DNA from: Hyperoodon ampullatus
Taxonomy: Eukaryota; Chordata; Mammalia; Artiodactyla; Ziphiidae
Assembly: GCA_949752795.1 (NCBI GenBank)
Contig: OX457057.1
Coordinates: forward strand, 159,007,980-159,071,979
DNA length: 64,000 bases
Direction: 5' to 3'
The notes beneath the pieces are model-generated. The model was given only the letters and a program-made list of their open reading frames with translations. It was not told the origin of the DNA and ran no database searches. Below are positions 12,191 through 24,029 of this stretch, in pieces (position 1 is the stretch's first letter; every line of letters starts with the position of its first letter). A program made the position numbers and the translations under genes.

Positions 12191-12989
12191 TCTTCTGATT
12201 CCACATCCCGTGCTTCTCGGGTCCTCTTTGCAAATCTCATGGGCCCACACCTTTAGCTGCTACTTTTTTCCATGTCCCCTCTGATGTTCCTTGTGCGAAG
12301 TCAAGCAGGCTTATTACAAATTAAATATCTGGATGCTTGAACTGATGAACAGGAAATGAGGCTGCTAATGCTCAGAGGAATGGAATCGAGATGCATTTTT
12401 TTAGCAGAATTTTGGGCCAAGTGGCCTCTTTCTGTCCTTCCTTTCCCTGTGTCCTTCCAGTCTCCATGGAAACCCCAAATCAATGTGGCATATGTTGATT
12501 CATGTTTCTACTGTTACTAGGAAGCTACAAACTGGAAATTGCTTTTAAAAGATTTGTGGAAAAGCTTCAGCATGCTCACCAGAATTCAAGTCTAATATCA
12601 AAATGACTTTTTTGAAAAGCTTTTAATGTGGTCCTATCCTAGGTGGTATGTTGATTAAATAAGCACACAGGGGGCATTTGGCAATAAACCTCCTCTTCCA
12701 CTATCGTGGCTTTTAAAAATATTATATTGCAGGCTATAATTCCCTTTATCTTCAATGTAATTACATTTCTGTGGCCTGTGTGACAATGGCAGGTGTCCTT
12801 TTGCTCTTGATTAATTCCACTCTGCCCTGACCAGGCTGCTGGGAACAATAGTTTGCAGATGCCGTAGGTACCTGTGCTGCTGCCCCTGGGTGTCATTAGC
12901 ATTAGACTGACTTCCGTCTTGACCTGGAGACTGCAGAAGTCTGGTGTGTTTCTGCCATAAGGAATCCTTGGTGATTTTTCACATTTTCT

Positions 12990-13360
12990 CATGCACTCAA
13001 AATCAAATACAGCTGACATTTATTAAACACCTGCTCCATGCAAGGCAATGAGAATTTATAGCACGGGGAGTAAGTCAGAGAGTCAGTCTGTGCGGAGCAC
13101 ACAGTCATCTGGGAGGATCTGAAAACATAAATCACAAGGATAAACTACAGGCTGTGATGCAGGCTGTCAGAGAATCACACAGCACAGCGGTGGTGTTGGG
13201 ATGGGGGGATTCCTCCTGATTGAGGAAGTTGTGGAAAAGCTTTGGAAAGGAGAAATTTGAGCTTGGAGGTATTGGGTTTCGAGAAGGAGCTAGGAGTTAA
13301 GAGGCAGACCCAGGGTGGGGACATTCGGGGCAGAGAGACCAGCAGAGGAATCAGCTGTGT
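12990..13360. mobile_element. L2-like remnant
   Basis: GACATTTATTAAACACCTGC and GGAAGTTGTGGAAAAGCTTT fit an old L2 3' region. Confidence 0.4.
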
Positions 13361-13380
13361 GCTTGCGTGCATGCGTATGT

Positions 13381-13420
13381 CTCTGTGTGTGTGTGTGCAT
13401 GCACACGCATGTGTGTACAA
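13381..13420. repeat. (TG)n-rich microsatellite
   Basis: TG dinucleotide run followed by GCATGCACACGCATGTGTGT, partly palindromic. Confidence 0.85.
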
Positions 13421-13429
13421 TGGGATATG

Positions 13430-14440
13430 AGACTGGATAGGTAAATGGGACCAAATTATTGGACCATCAGGCAGGACAGAGAGCTACAACGGAGCCCATC
13501 AAAGACTATTATGCTGATGATCTGCTTTATGGTATGTATTCACTGGGCAACTCTCGTGGAAGTGGAGTGTGCCAGGACGTTTGTGGGGAATGAGGGTGAT
13601 GAAACGGGGGCAGGAAGATCAGTTAGTGAGGAGTGGGTGGAAGGGTATGCATTGTACTGGGTGTTGATAACCTCTGACATGGCAGTGTCAATGGATGGCA
13701 GAGGATGAAACTGAGAAATATATCAGAAATACAATGACAATGTTTAAAAACCAATTCAGCAAGGGGAATGGAGGAAAAGAAACCCAAAATACCTGCACGT
13801 GTTACCCTGAGGGGCTAGAACAGAGTGACGTCATGAACACTTGGAGGGGAAGGTGGTTGTTTTGGGGGCAGTCGAGTCTGTGGGGTCTGAGAGGGGTGGG
13901 GCTGTCTAGAAGACCTCTGGAAAAGCAGCATGCAGCTCAAGAGAGGCAGGACCAAAGCACTGATTCTGGAGAGAAGCCGTGGCCGGTGCCTGGGAGGACT
14001 GGGTGTCCCAGGAGCAAAGGCAGAGTGGGACAAGCAACAAGGTACAGGGCAACCCGTGATGCCAGAGCAGGGCTTATCATGACTGTTTTCCTGGGAAGAA
14101 CCATCTGTCTCGAACAGCGGCAATGTTCTGTGCCTAGTCTTCAGCCAGCAACTCAGGAGCAGTAACCAGAGAAGAATCCAGAGCTCTGCATCCCTGGACC
14201 AGAGTCCAAATAGCGAGTGCCTTTCTCATTAGCCCTCCAACCTGCTTGCCTTTTCCTGTCTCTCTCCTTCAGGAAAGAAGACCATGCCAGGATGCTTACC
14301 CCCTTGGTTCGGCTTAATACCACGCCCCTCCCCGACCCCAGGAGTTCTTTATGTACCTGCCTCTATAGGCAGGAAGATTAAGTTAGAGTCCTCCCTTGAG
14401 AGGGGCCTGTACTAGGTCTGTGCTGCTCAAACTGGGTGCT
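13430..14440. other. Gene-free stretch
   Basis: The open frame 13695-14165 (156 codons) has no recognisable domain, no splice context tying it to RGS8 and a low-complexity antisense partner. I see no supported feature. Confidence 0.3.
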
Positions 14441-14603
14441 GTGTGCTTACTCCTTGGTGTTTAGGAGAGTTTTGGTAAAAAAAAAGTTTGGAATGCTTTT
14501 AATTTTCTTTCTACTCATGCTAGAGGCCTGTCCACACTCAACCCTCTGCTCTTTATATTCCTGTTCTTTCTTTTATTTATTTATTTTTAAAATTTATTTA
14601 TTT

Positions 14604-14807
14604 ATTTTTTTTTTGCGGTATGCAGACCTCTCACTGTTGTGGCCTTTCCCGTCGCGGAGCACAGGCTCCGGACGCGCAGGCTCAGCGGCCACGGCTCACG
14701 GGCCCAGCTGCTCCGCAGCATGTGGGATATTCCCGGACCGGGGCACGAACCCGTGTCCCCTGCATCGGCAGGCAGACTATCAACCACTGCGCCACCAGGG
14801 AAGCCCC
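14604..14807 (-). mobile_element. CHR SINE, short form
   Basis: Poly-T, then the reverse-complemented SINE. Target duplication TGTTCTTTCTTTTA at 14562-14575 and 14809-14822. The poly-T side also carries a (TTTA)n stretch. Confidence 0.93.
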
Positions 14808-15069
14808 TTGTTCTTTCTTTTAAAGCTTTATTCATTATGATATCTTTCCTTAAACATTTGGGTTGGCTTATTGACTTCCTGGTTAATATTGATCAGCTTC
14901 CACCTGAGACTTGGGTCCATCTGCAGCCCTGCCCTGTCTCCTTGGTGCCTTTAAAATCCTGGATACAGGACTGGGCAGCTTAAGACTTGGAGTAGTCCCT
15001 CATCCTGCCATTTTAGTGCCGGTAGAGGTCCCACGATGACGCTGCCTTTGTGTTAAGGCGAGAGGCGGA

Positions 15070-15270
15070 ACAGAGGCTGGAGGTATGGAGTTTGGCATCA
15101 GACACCAGCTCTGTCACTTATAAACGACTTGTCTCTGTTTTCCCATCCGTAAAGTAGGGATGATAAAGATGCTGGCCTTGTAGGTTTGTTGTGCGAGTTA
15201 AATAAGATAATGAAGTGTGATGTTTAGCACAGTGTCTGGCACATACTAAGTGCTCATTAAACATTAGCCC
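15070..15270 (+). mobile_element. MIR remnant
   Basis: GACACCAGCTCTGTCACTTA, GTAAAGTAGGGATGATAAAG and TGTCTGGCACATACTAAGTG are sense MIR text. Confidence 0.7.
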
Positions 15271-15729
15271 TGGGCAGGGCATCCGGGGGGATCCACCTTA
15301 TAATATAAGCTTATCTTGAATTAGCCAAGTGGTTATCAGTGGGCTTTTATTCTCCAGTTTATCTGTGTACCTCTTACTTATGGTGCAGTACACCAGGAAA
15401 ATGCCCAGAAGTGAAGGATTCTCTTTATGCTTTAATTCTAAACCCCAGCTAACCTCAGCGTTCAAGACAGGAATTCTGAGGAATGGAAAACATTTCTTTC
15501 GCGTCTTCTTTTATAACGCTAAGCTCCTTTTACCTAACAGAGGGGCACTGTGGACATTTTCAGAGACAGACAATGAGTTACTGTAGAGACAGCATCAGAA
15601 TTTTTATTTCATCCTGTCTTCAGGCAACATGCGGTTGCAGCAGAATCAGTGCACTGTGAGAGGACAGGTTATGCACCAATAGATCTGCCAGGAAAGACTG
15701 GGTCCAGGTGTGACATAGTAGGAAAAGCT

Positions 15730-15960
15730 CTGCTCTAAGAGTCATAAGAAAACAAATTCTGGTCCTTGAGCTGCCTCCGACGTGTTGTGTCATTTTGAAA
15801 AAGGCAGGTCACCTTTTCTACCCTCAGTTCTCTGATCTGTGACACAGGGATAATAATACTCTCTCTGACTACGGCATGGGGTTGTCCAGTGACAATACAT
15901 GACAATGCTTTCTACATTGTAAAAGGTTCAACAAATGGAATCTAATATCTTTATTAGAAA
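15730..15960 (+). mobile_element. MIR remnant
   Basis: Degenerate sense MIR: TCTGATCTGTGACACAGGGA followed by TAATAATACTCTCTCTGACT. Confidence 0.5.
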
Positions 15961-16138
15961 AGCATCACTTTCCATAGAGATGTCTGCTGCCTCTAGCAAA
16001 TGCTGCCTTCTGGGTTTCAGAAATGATTTGCAGCAAAGTCTAGGTACATTTGGAGCTAGGTCCCGGGCGGGAGCAGGAGGCTCTGTCTTAGAGACCTAGA
16101 GCGGAATGGGGAGAAGGTAGGTAAGCTTTATCCCAGGG

Positions 16139-16308
16139 CAGCGGTTTGCAGACTTTAGCATGCATTGGGATCACCCAGAAGGCTGGTCCCATCCCCAGAG
16201 TTTCCAATTCTGTAGGTCTGGGGGTGGGGCCTGAGACTTTACATTTCTCACACATTCCCAGGTGATGCTGACGCTGCCGGTCCAGGGACCACACTTGGAG
16301 AACCACTG
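16139..16308 (+). mobile_element. hAT-Charlie nonautonomous element (MER5A-like)
   Basis: Begins CAGCGGTTTGCAGACTTTAG and ends TTGGAGAACCACTG, with inverted ends and a body matching MER5A (GGTGATGCTGACGCTGCCGG). Confidence 0.85.
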
Positions 16309-16789
16309 TACTAGGGCAAGCAGGAAGAGAGAGTCCTTCTTCTGGAACTGAACCCGGCAGTGTGAAGATCCATGTGGGTAAGGTGATTTGGAAGAAAAAG
16401 ATGCAGAAGACAGAAACATAGAGAGAACATGCAGATTGGGCAGAACAAAGGGAAAAGTCTCATTCCGTAACAAATGCAGGTCGGGGGAAGTTGCTAGGTG
16501 ATGGATGAGGGAGAGAGGTGAATTTCCATTGTAGGGAAACCCAGGTGAGAGGCAGGAGCATCGATGTGGATATACATGTGTCTGGGGAGGTGGAGATTTC
16601 TCATTAAGAAGTGAGGAGTGGTGTGGTGGGTGCTGGGGAGCGGGCCGGGCTGGGAGAGGAGTGCCAGTGCAGAGTAAGAGGGACAGCTGAGATGTGGCAG
16701 AGCGGGGTAATTTCAGGGCTGTGTGGTCTGGCTCGGTAGCGCAGCACAATAGACATTGGGAGAAAGGGGGTGGAATTTGTATGTGTGAC

Positions 16790-17511
16790 CTGCCCCGTGG
16801 CTTTCTTGCTGTCTGCATTTATCACATCACGTCACACCCAACAAGACAGCCCCCTCCTCCTGGTTCATTAGGAGATTTGATTCGGCTTGGCTCCTGCTGT
16901 CAGCAGCTGTCTGGGGCAAGAGCTTTATGCTCCTGCTCCCTAAGCAGCAACCAGCCTTCAGCCAGCAGCAGAGCTTATTAGAAGAGGCCCCCTGGACCCT
17001 TGATTTTCAGCGCACTGGTGGCGGGAAAGAGTTAATACCTCTGGCTTCTTTGCCCCCTGGGCAGCCTCTGGGTGCAGAGGAGGGCAGCTCTGGGCTGTGG
17101 GGACTCCCCCCTGAGCTGCTGAGCTACGGCCAGAGGAGCAGGGAAGCACTTAGTGAGGCTGAAGACGAAAGTGCGGGAGGAGTGCCAGGCGAGCTCTGCT
17201 CAGGGGCACCTCCTGTATCCTGCCAATGAGGATGGGCGTGCAGACTGTGCCTGGGAGCTGAGCCGCCGCCCGCTGGGTGTAGGCTGCTTCAGTATTTACC
17301 GAATGTGACAAGCAGAGAGAAGAGCTTTCGGTGGGGCCGCTTGCTGCCCGGCTCAAGTGGTGGGAGGTGTGTTGTGCATGTATGCAATGTGAATATGTGT
17401 GTTTGTGTGCGTGTGTGTGTGCGTGTGCTAATGTGGCTCTGTGTTCCTGCACACATGCCCTTCACCCGCCAAGGATTTGATTGCTAAGAGAAAGATCTAC
17501 TCTTTCCCCAG
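16790..17511 (+). other. Unique sequence before the long-isoform exon
   Basis: Apart from a (TG)n run at 17395-17428, no repeat was recognised here. The stretch 16880-17330 is relatively GC-rich and could hold regulatory or 5' UTR sequence. I saw no supported coding exon in it. Confidence 0.3.
17395..17428. repeat. (TG)n-rich microsatellite
   Basis: Interrupted TG run about 85 bases upstream of the long-isoform exon. Confidence 0.85.
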
Positions 17512-17584
17512 AGCTCCTTACCCGCAACCTTTCTGACTATCCCGTTGGCAAAGACCCGCAGGCCATGAGGACTGGTCAAAGACA
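17512..17584 (+). CDS. RGS8: RGS8 alternative exon, long N-terminus
   Basis: Acceptor CCCCAG ends at 17511 and donor GTGAGT starts at 17585. Reading in the phase set by the next exon gives LLTRNLSDYPVGKDPQAM followed by RTGQRQ, closely matching the N-terminus I remember for the 198-residue mammalian isoform (which starts MWN). The first two bases (AG) complete a codon begun upstream. This exon plus the four shared exons gives 590 nt; a 198-residue protein with stop needs 597, so 7 nt (ATG, TGG and one base) must come from another exon. I could not find it in this window upstream. An internal ATG at 17565-17567 is in frame and could serve as a start. Differences from human are from memory. Confidence 0.88.
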
Positions 17585-17589
17585 GTGAG

Positions 17590-19440
17590 TATTGCTTTGG
17601 CTTCTCTCTTTCCTCTCCGGGTGCCCGTGTGGGCTGATTGCATTATCCATATTTAATTAACCTGTCTCTCCATGCATATTGATTGCTTTCTTCCCACTGA
17701 GGCTCTTAGTTTCTCTTCCCCTCTTTATAAATCTTTGCTCTCTGCTTTTAACCGTTTTTTCCCCTTGAGTATCCTCGCTTTCCAATGTGTCCCATCCTGT
17801 CTGCCCCAGAGTCACCTGTAACTTGATGCCCACTTATTAGGGCACATGTAGCATGGTGCCATCATACCCTCGGCCTTCCTGGGCTCTGAGCAACCCCAAA
17901 CTCTGTCCCCTAGAAGTCGAGGGCCCAATGGGATAAGAGCCCCTAGGTGCTGGGATGAATGAGAAAGGTGGGGTCAGAGTATCCTGCAGGTTCTTACTTA
18001 ATCGACTCTAAGTTAATATAAGGGGTGGTGGAAGGGCTGAGGGGCAATGATGGCCAGCGCTGGATTTGGAAGAGAGAGAGAAGCAGACATCTCAGCAGCT
18101 CTGGGAAGCCAGCATGGACTAGCAGTGGGATGGGAAAAGCGACAAGGCAGTGACAGGAGACCAGGTGATAACTGCCCCAGGTGACCTTGCCTGCTGTGAA
18201 TGTGGGTGGTAGCCCCTGGTTCTGCTGAGCCCCAAGGTAATAAAGGAGGCTTCCCGCTCCTCTGGGGCTATATCCCACAGGTCAGAGAAAACGAGGCTAA
18301 GGTACCCCAAACAATGATTTCTAGAGACCCTTACAGCTGTAAAGGGCTTTGATTTGCCGACTTCTGGGCAAGCAGGTGTATGCACGGTTAGGACAAAGAT
18401 TGAGGAAATGTCCTTGCTGTCAGGGAACACAGCCCTGGCTCGGTCTCCCAGAGATGAGCCTTTACACGAAGTCTAACTAAAATTTTCCCCCAGTTTTAAC
18501 AAAGCAATCTTTTAATTTGATTGATTATAGTATTATTAGAGGAGGTTTTTTCAAAAGTATTTGTGAAATGTTCTAGGTACTATCAAAATAATTTCACCTG
18601 CATAGATCGTGTTGGAACCTTATCTATCGACATTAAGTTTCTTTTAAAATAGATTCTATGTTTGGTGTCACGGTTCCCCAGGGGAACCCTTTATTGATGG
18701 GCTGCTCTTCTCATGTGTTTCTTCCTATCAGTTTCTTCTGTGGGAACAAAGGGTTTGATGCTCTGAGAATGGGACCCTCAGGAGAGACAGATTATTAGTC
18801 TATCAGGCCTCCACCTCAAGACCCCCTTTTCCTGGTGCCCTTCCTGCTTCGGGTCGGGAACAGGCCAGTCTGCAGAATGTGGAAGGTCAGGCAGCCTCCA
18901 TATGGGCAGGAAAGAGTGACTTGCATATTCATTTCTTCAGCCTGTGCCTGTGATCCCCTCAAAGGAGCAAACCTGAGTGGTGACAGTGCGTGACAAGCCT
19001 CCCTTGGAGTTCTTCCAACCTTCCTCCCGCTCACGCCCTCCCCAGGCTCCAGCACTCCCACCTCTGGGACACATTCCCTTGGAGGGAGGTGAGAAGCAGC
19101 CAATCAAAGGATTCTGGAGCAAGTGCTGACCACTCCTCCCCGACCCAGGGCTGGCTGGTCACTTGGGTCCCACTCGAGTAAGACACAGAGAACTGTAATT
19201 TTTGGCTTGCCACGCCTGTGCTTTCCTCCCCGGGGGCTCGTGTCCCACTTTACGCTGATGGCCAGTGGCTGGGGAAGCAGGACCTCCTGACCAACAGGGA
19301 GCAATGTGAAGCCACCCAACAACTGGTCCTGGTTCACCCCCGGTTGGTCACCCTTGCTTGGGACCAGCAGACGTTCATGGGGAACGGGGAGTGTGGGGGG
19401 AGGTATTCCGTTGGCAGAAAGTCACCTGCGAGGACTTGTA
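17590..19440. other. RGS8 intron between the two alternative N-terminal exons
   Basis: Mostly unique sequence with no recognisable SINE or LINE copies. No additional exon is supported. Confidence 0.4.
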
Positions 19441-19596
19441 GTGCAGTCAGATAAGAGAGGGGCCCGCTCTTACAGCAGATTCTTTGATTTTAGGTGAGAG
19501 GACGTGAAAGGGTAAACCCCTGTGCCCCGCAGTCTTATCTCCCACCCTGACGTCCCTGCACACCAGCCAGAGGGTTAACCGTAAGCGGGTGCCTGT
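19440..19596 (+). promoter_or_regulatory. 5' region of the short-isoform exon, with CRE-like site
   Basis: The 150 bases before the MAALLMPRR start are repeat-free. They contain TGACGTCC at 19548-19555, one base from the palindromic cAMP response element, 42 bases before the ATG end. No TATA box is evident. An intronic first exon with its own promoter would explain the two N-termini. This is inference from position and motif only. Confidence 0.3.
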
Positions 19597-19622
19597 ATGG
19601 CCGCTTTACTGATGCCACGCAG
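19597..19622 (+). CDS. RGS8: RGS8 first coding exon, short N-terminus
   Basis: ATG at 19597 opens MAALLMPR plus two bases of Arg9, followed by donor GTAACT at 19623. Splicing to 22051 gives MAALLMPRRNKGMRT, the known start of the 180-residue RGS8. The coding part is only 26 nt. Start context has T at -3 and G at +4, so it is not an optimal Kozak site. Because this exon lies between the long-isoform exon (17512-17584) and the shared exon (22051-22152), the two N-termini must come from different promoters or from mutually exclusive splicing. The 5' UTR limit is not defined. Confidence 0.92.
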
Positions 19623-20961
19623 GTAACTGATGCGAACCTCTCTTCTCGTCCCTGCCACTTTCCTCTTCCTCCACCTTCCCACCTCCCCTGCTGTCTGAGC
19701 CTGCTCCAAGCCTCCTAATGCCGTGGGTGGGCCACTGGCGTCCGTCCCCCAGGCCTCCTGTGTGGACGGCGCTGTCCTTCCCGGGGTGCTCCTTGCAAAG
19801 TTGGGGCCTTGCAAGCAGCATCTGCAAGGCCCTCCCGCACTCTGCCGGGACTTATGGGGTGGGACTGTGCATGAGTGTGCATTGAACCATTTAGGGGTCT
19901 CTAAATTTCCGGGGTAGAGAAGAAAGATGAGGGCAAGTCTAGTTTTTTTCTTAAGTGACCTTAACCTTTGACTCTTCCTCTGCTCCTGTTATTTCAGGCC
20001 TATCTAAAAGGTTAAGTCTCAGACAAGATGGAAAATAGAACTATTTTGCCCCAAAGAATATTTTGTGGAAGATTTTTGCAAACTATTTGGGAGACTTACT
20101 GCTGTCTTGGTAACAAGTAGCACACTTTACCCTGATCCCTGCTAAACCTTGTTAAATGGCTTGCATGGATGTGCCGTGTTTTGAAATCCTCTTAATTGCT
20201 CTTTAGGGGCATCAACCTGACTCTTCAATGATTGATGTGTCTGAGGCACCAAGGAATGAACCGACTCACTCTAAGTCGGTTCTGGCCTGTGGTGCGGCCT
20301 GGGCAGGACCTGCACTTGAATTCATGGAATGTGATGACTCAAGGGCCCTTAATCAGTTGCTGCAATAGCCTAGTGCTGGGGCACCCCGTGATTTGTAACA
20401 GTGAGTGGACATGAGATGCTCACTGTCAAGGAAGGGAGAATGGCTGTAGCCAATATTTTGAAATGCCAGGAAATCGATGGCTTCACAAAGCACCTGGCTG
20501 AGATGAGCGGTAGGGGCACAGATTGTGCAGAAGAGGAGATATTTCTGAGAACTTGAATGTTCTGGCCTTAAAAGACTCCTCGGAGATGGACTGTGGAGTA
20601 CAAGTGTTGTCCGTCCCCACCAAATGTAATACCATCCCCGTAGACATTTGTTGGATAAGATTTCTGTGAACAATTACCAGGGTCAGGGATGAAAACCCAT
20701 TTGAAGTAAAAGAAAGAGCTTGAATTGGATCTAACGTCTCTGCCCAGGTCCAGGATTTGAGAAAATGAAGAAGGGAAAGCCAGGCTGGAAGAACTTCCTT
20801 TCAACAAAGAGAATGACATCTTCTAGGACTATTTCCATGGCAAACTGTTACCAGTGTGCATGTGGCAGTCCCCTTTTATCAGTCACTCTTAAGTCCTGAT
20901 TATCCCAAGCCCCTCCCTCTTAGCTTTACCCTCCATCCGAGGAGTTGCCACGGTTAAAGGC

Positions 20962-21166
20962 CAGGGGTCAGTAAACTCTGTCAAGAGCCAGGGAGTAAAT
21001 ATTTTTGACTTCATGGGCCATACGGTCTGTGTTGCAACCACCCAACTCTGCCCTTGTGTTCAAAAACAGCTTTAGACAATATGTAAACAAATGGGGTGTT
21101 GCATTCCAATAAAACTTTATTTACACAAACATGTATCTTGCAGGGCTGTAGTTTGCCAATCTCGGT
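20962..21166 (+). mobile_element. hAT-type nonautonomous DNA transposon
   Basis: Begins CAGGGGTCAGTAAACT and ends GTAGTTTGCCAATCTC (near-inverted), with the family hallmark CATGGGCCATACGGTCTGTG and CCAATAAAACTTTATTTACA. The AATAAA here belongs to the transposon and is not a gene polyadenylation signal. Confidence 0.8.
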
Positions 21167-22050
21167 GAAAGGTAAAAGTGGCCTAATATTGAGAGTCAGA
21201 AAGAGACATTAGCATAATTTCTCATTGGATCTGCCACAACAAATAACTACTAAGTGTCTGGTCCTTAGGAAAATAAAAAATATGAGAAACTTAAGCATGC
21301 ATGTTACAATTTTAAACATGTTGATTGAGATAAACCAAAATATAAATAGGTGTATGAGAGCTTAGTTAAGTGAAAGTGCTGACAAAGGGCACCCTGGTTC
21401 TTAACTGCTGATTGTACCCACAGCTTCTCCCCAACTGTAGGCATCAGTCCTCACTGGTCTGTAGCCATTCATGTATATCCTCAGGTTTGTGGGATTGGTG
21501 GGAAGGACCTGAGGTAGAACTGACCTGCCCTGAAGCCCCATACTTTGTCTGTGCTCTGAGATTCTATGACATGCATCCCTGTATCATGCAAGCATCCCTC
21601 TGCTCTCCATATGGGTACCACTGGGGCTCTGTAATCAGGAGTTACTGCTGCTGCTACTGCTACTTTGCCCTCCTAGTGGGAGAGCAAAATGTGGATTGTT
21701 ATTATGTCATCACTGTATTTCCTTTCCCCACAGAGAATCCTAATTTAGAAATTCTTCCAAGCTAACGACCTTCATTGACTTACCATCAACTTGCATGTCA
21801 GCTTTAAAAAGCATTAAGCCTCCAGGGGTAGGGGACCTATTACTATTCCGGTAGTCAAGATGGGGAGTGAGTATTGCCCTTGATCCTCTAGGTGTTTCTC
21901 CTCTTGTTTATGAGATCTTCAGGAGCCACTTGGGGAAGGAGGGGAAGGGGCAGTGCTGGCTCCTGCCACAGCAATTCCAGGGGCGCCTTATGGGGCTGAC
22001 AGTTGTTATTATGACAGTTCCCCATCCTGCTGCCCCTGTGCTTGTTGCAG

Positions 22051-22152
22051 GAACAAAGGGATGAGGACTCGACTGGGATGCCTGTCTCACAAGTCCGACT
22101 CGTGTAGTGATTTCACAGCTATTCTTCCCGACAAACCCAACCGTGCTCTAAA
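22051..22152 (+). CDS. RGS8: RGS8 exon, shared N-terminal segment
   Basis: Acceptor TTGTTGCAG ends at 22050; donor GTGAGT starts at 22153. One base completes Arg9 (short form) or Gln (long form), then 33 codons give residues 10-42, NKGMRTRLGCLSHKS to KPNRAL, and AA begins Lys43. In R4 RGS proteins this basic/amphipathic region before the RGS box contributes to membrane and receptor targeting. The exon length of 102 nt is divisible by three, so skipping it would keep frame. Confidence 0.95.
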
Positions 22153-22539
22153 GTGAGTAATATGGCCACACAACATTCCCGGGGTGCCGACCATGGGATG
22201 CCCACTGTGGGACTATACAGCCTCATCTTCTCTGGTAGATGGCTGAACAGATGAGCCGAGTGACAATAATCTCCTGCCTCTTGGCAGCTCCTTTTATATC
22301 TCTGAACATGAATGAAAAAATGTTATATTCCTTTTCGAAGTGTATGGCTTAGCGATCTCAGAATAGGGACCCTCCTTTTTCTCCTAAGAAAACCATATCA
22401 TGCACCTCCCTTATAAAGCTGCAGTGTAGGATACTTCTTGGTTCTACTTAGTTGTCAATCTGAGTTTCTCAGTTTGGAAACAAATTACTCAAATCTACTC
22501 TAAAATTCTGCTTAGGTTCAGAGAATCTGGATTCAGTGC

Positions 22540-22700
22540 CTATACTGTGTTAAATGATGTCACAGATGGTACCTCATTTAACCCTCACGGGGCTCTGTGA
22601 TGGGTGCCGTTATTCCCATTACAGATGTGAAGAAACTAAGGTGACAGTAAGAGATGGAGTCAGGAGCTCAGCCTAACTTTTTCTAAGTCCAGTTTCTTTC
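22540..22700 (-). mobile_element. MIR remnant in RGS8 intron
   Basis: ACCTCATTTAACCCTCACGG followed by CATTACAGATGTGAAGAAAC is reverse MIR text. Confidence 0.6.
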
Positions 22701-22772
22701 CACTGTTACTGTGACATGTTAATTAATTAATTAATTAACTAGAAGTATAGTTGGTTTACAGTGACATCTTTA

Positions 22773-22900
22773 TTTTTATTTTTTTAGATTTTTTTTCAGG
22801 GGGGGCTTGTGGGATCTTAGTTCCCTGACCAGGAATTGGACCTGGGCCCTCAGCAGTGAAAGCGCAGAGTCTCAGCCACTGGACTGCCAGGGAATTCCCC
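22773..22900 (-). mobile_element. Truncated old CHR-related SINE in RGS8 intron
   Basis: Only the tRNA-derived head and a short body remain (CCTGACCAGGAATTGGACCTG, then CCACTGGACTGCCAGGGAATTCCC on the plus strand). A perfect 16-bp duplication TACAGTGACATCTTTA at 22757-22772 and 22901-22916 shows it was inserted in this short form. Confidence 0.85.
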
Positions 22901-23170
22901 TACAGTGACATCTTTAAATGATGCACTTTCTTAGTTTTGCTTTTTAGACTGAAAGCCAACATATTAAACTTACAGAATTCCAATCCTGAGATTTTTCCAT
23001 CAGCTACTTAAGAATATGTACAGTTATAGCAACAGGATTGTAGGAATCCAGGTATGATCTTCATTTGCCCTCCATTGTTTTGATTTATTCTCCTGAGCAA
23101 ATCTCAGTGGTGGCTGAAGGAGAGGAGGTCGTTCCAGAAATATTCAAGACAGATGTTTCTTCTTTCCTAG

Positions 23171-23235
23171 GAGACTATCCACAGAAGAAGCTACGAGGTG
23201 GGCAGATTCCTTTGACGTGCTTCTCTCCCATAAGT
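23171..23235 (+). CDS. RGS8: RGS8 exon, start of RGS domain
   Basis: Acceptor TTTCCTAG ends at 23170; donor GTAAGT starts at 23236. G completes Lys43, then 21 codons encode RLSTEEATRWADSFDVLLSH and Lys64, and the last base T begins Tyr65. This is the first helix of the RGS fold, with the TRWADSFDVLL pattern typical of the R4 subfamily. The following intron (23236-40790) is the longest in the gene and is heavily loaded with SINEs. Confidence 0.95.
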
Positions 23236-24029
23236 GTAAGTAGAATTCAGTTTTCATCATGTCTCGGCAAATCATTCATTTTGTAAAAGATGCATCAAAT
23301 ACCTGCCATGATCCGGGTACTGTGCCTGGTGTCCAAGACAGCTCCAGTCTCTGCCCTCACAGAGCCTCCTGGCTAGAGGGCCTATAGACAAGAAAACATA
23401 ATTTAAATGCAGTGGGAAGAGGGGCCTTATTTTGTTTTCTGAGCTGAAAGGATGGTCCCAAGGAGCCTTTGTGTTCTCAGCAACTTTAGCAAGGAAGAAT
23501 TTGGCTTAGGGGGTTGCAGTGATGTGCTCAATGGGAATGACAGTCTAGATTCCATCCAAAGCTTGTTTTATAAACTGAGATGACCTCCCCCCAAGTCACT
23601 GGACAGCCTCAGGTTACTCATCAGTCAAATGAATATTCTGTGCATTTTGTTATTGACTTGAGTTGGCAGAGTTTTGAGTTTTCTTGTCCCTCCTTATTTG
23701 GGGGGTTTACTACCCCAGCTGTACTATACCCCTCAACTCCTGACTGGGTACAAGTTTTATTGTACACACTTCTGCTATCCCTTCTCTTCCATTTTCCCCT
23801 TTCCTCATCTTGTATGCCTTCTGTTTCCCACAAAGGCAAAAAGAGTTGTGCATTTTGCAGCGTGGGAAGGACATTTTGATGGCAGCCAGACTTTTCAGCT
23901 CTTGCTTTTTTCTTATCATAAGCAAGTCCAAGTTCATTGGGCTTTATATCCTAGTGGCATGAAAAACATGAGAGTGGGATAATAGGAGTAAGGAAGTGCC
24001 TTTTGAAGAGAAAAGAAGGTTTTACACAG

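Noticed and set aside
16171..16818. 215-codon open frame on the minus strand, the longest in the window
   Set aside because: Its C-terminal part translates a MER5A transposon, composition is Ser/Pro/Leu low complexity, and no domain is recognisable.
17430..17487. ATG TGG at 17430 as the missing start of the RGS8 long isoform
   Set aside because: The frame continues CTC TGT GTT to a TAA before the exon, and no donor follows the ATG TGG.
21110..21130. AATAAA as a polyadenylation signal
   Set aside because: It is part of a hAT-type transposon and lies inside an RGS8 intron.
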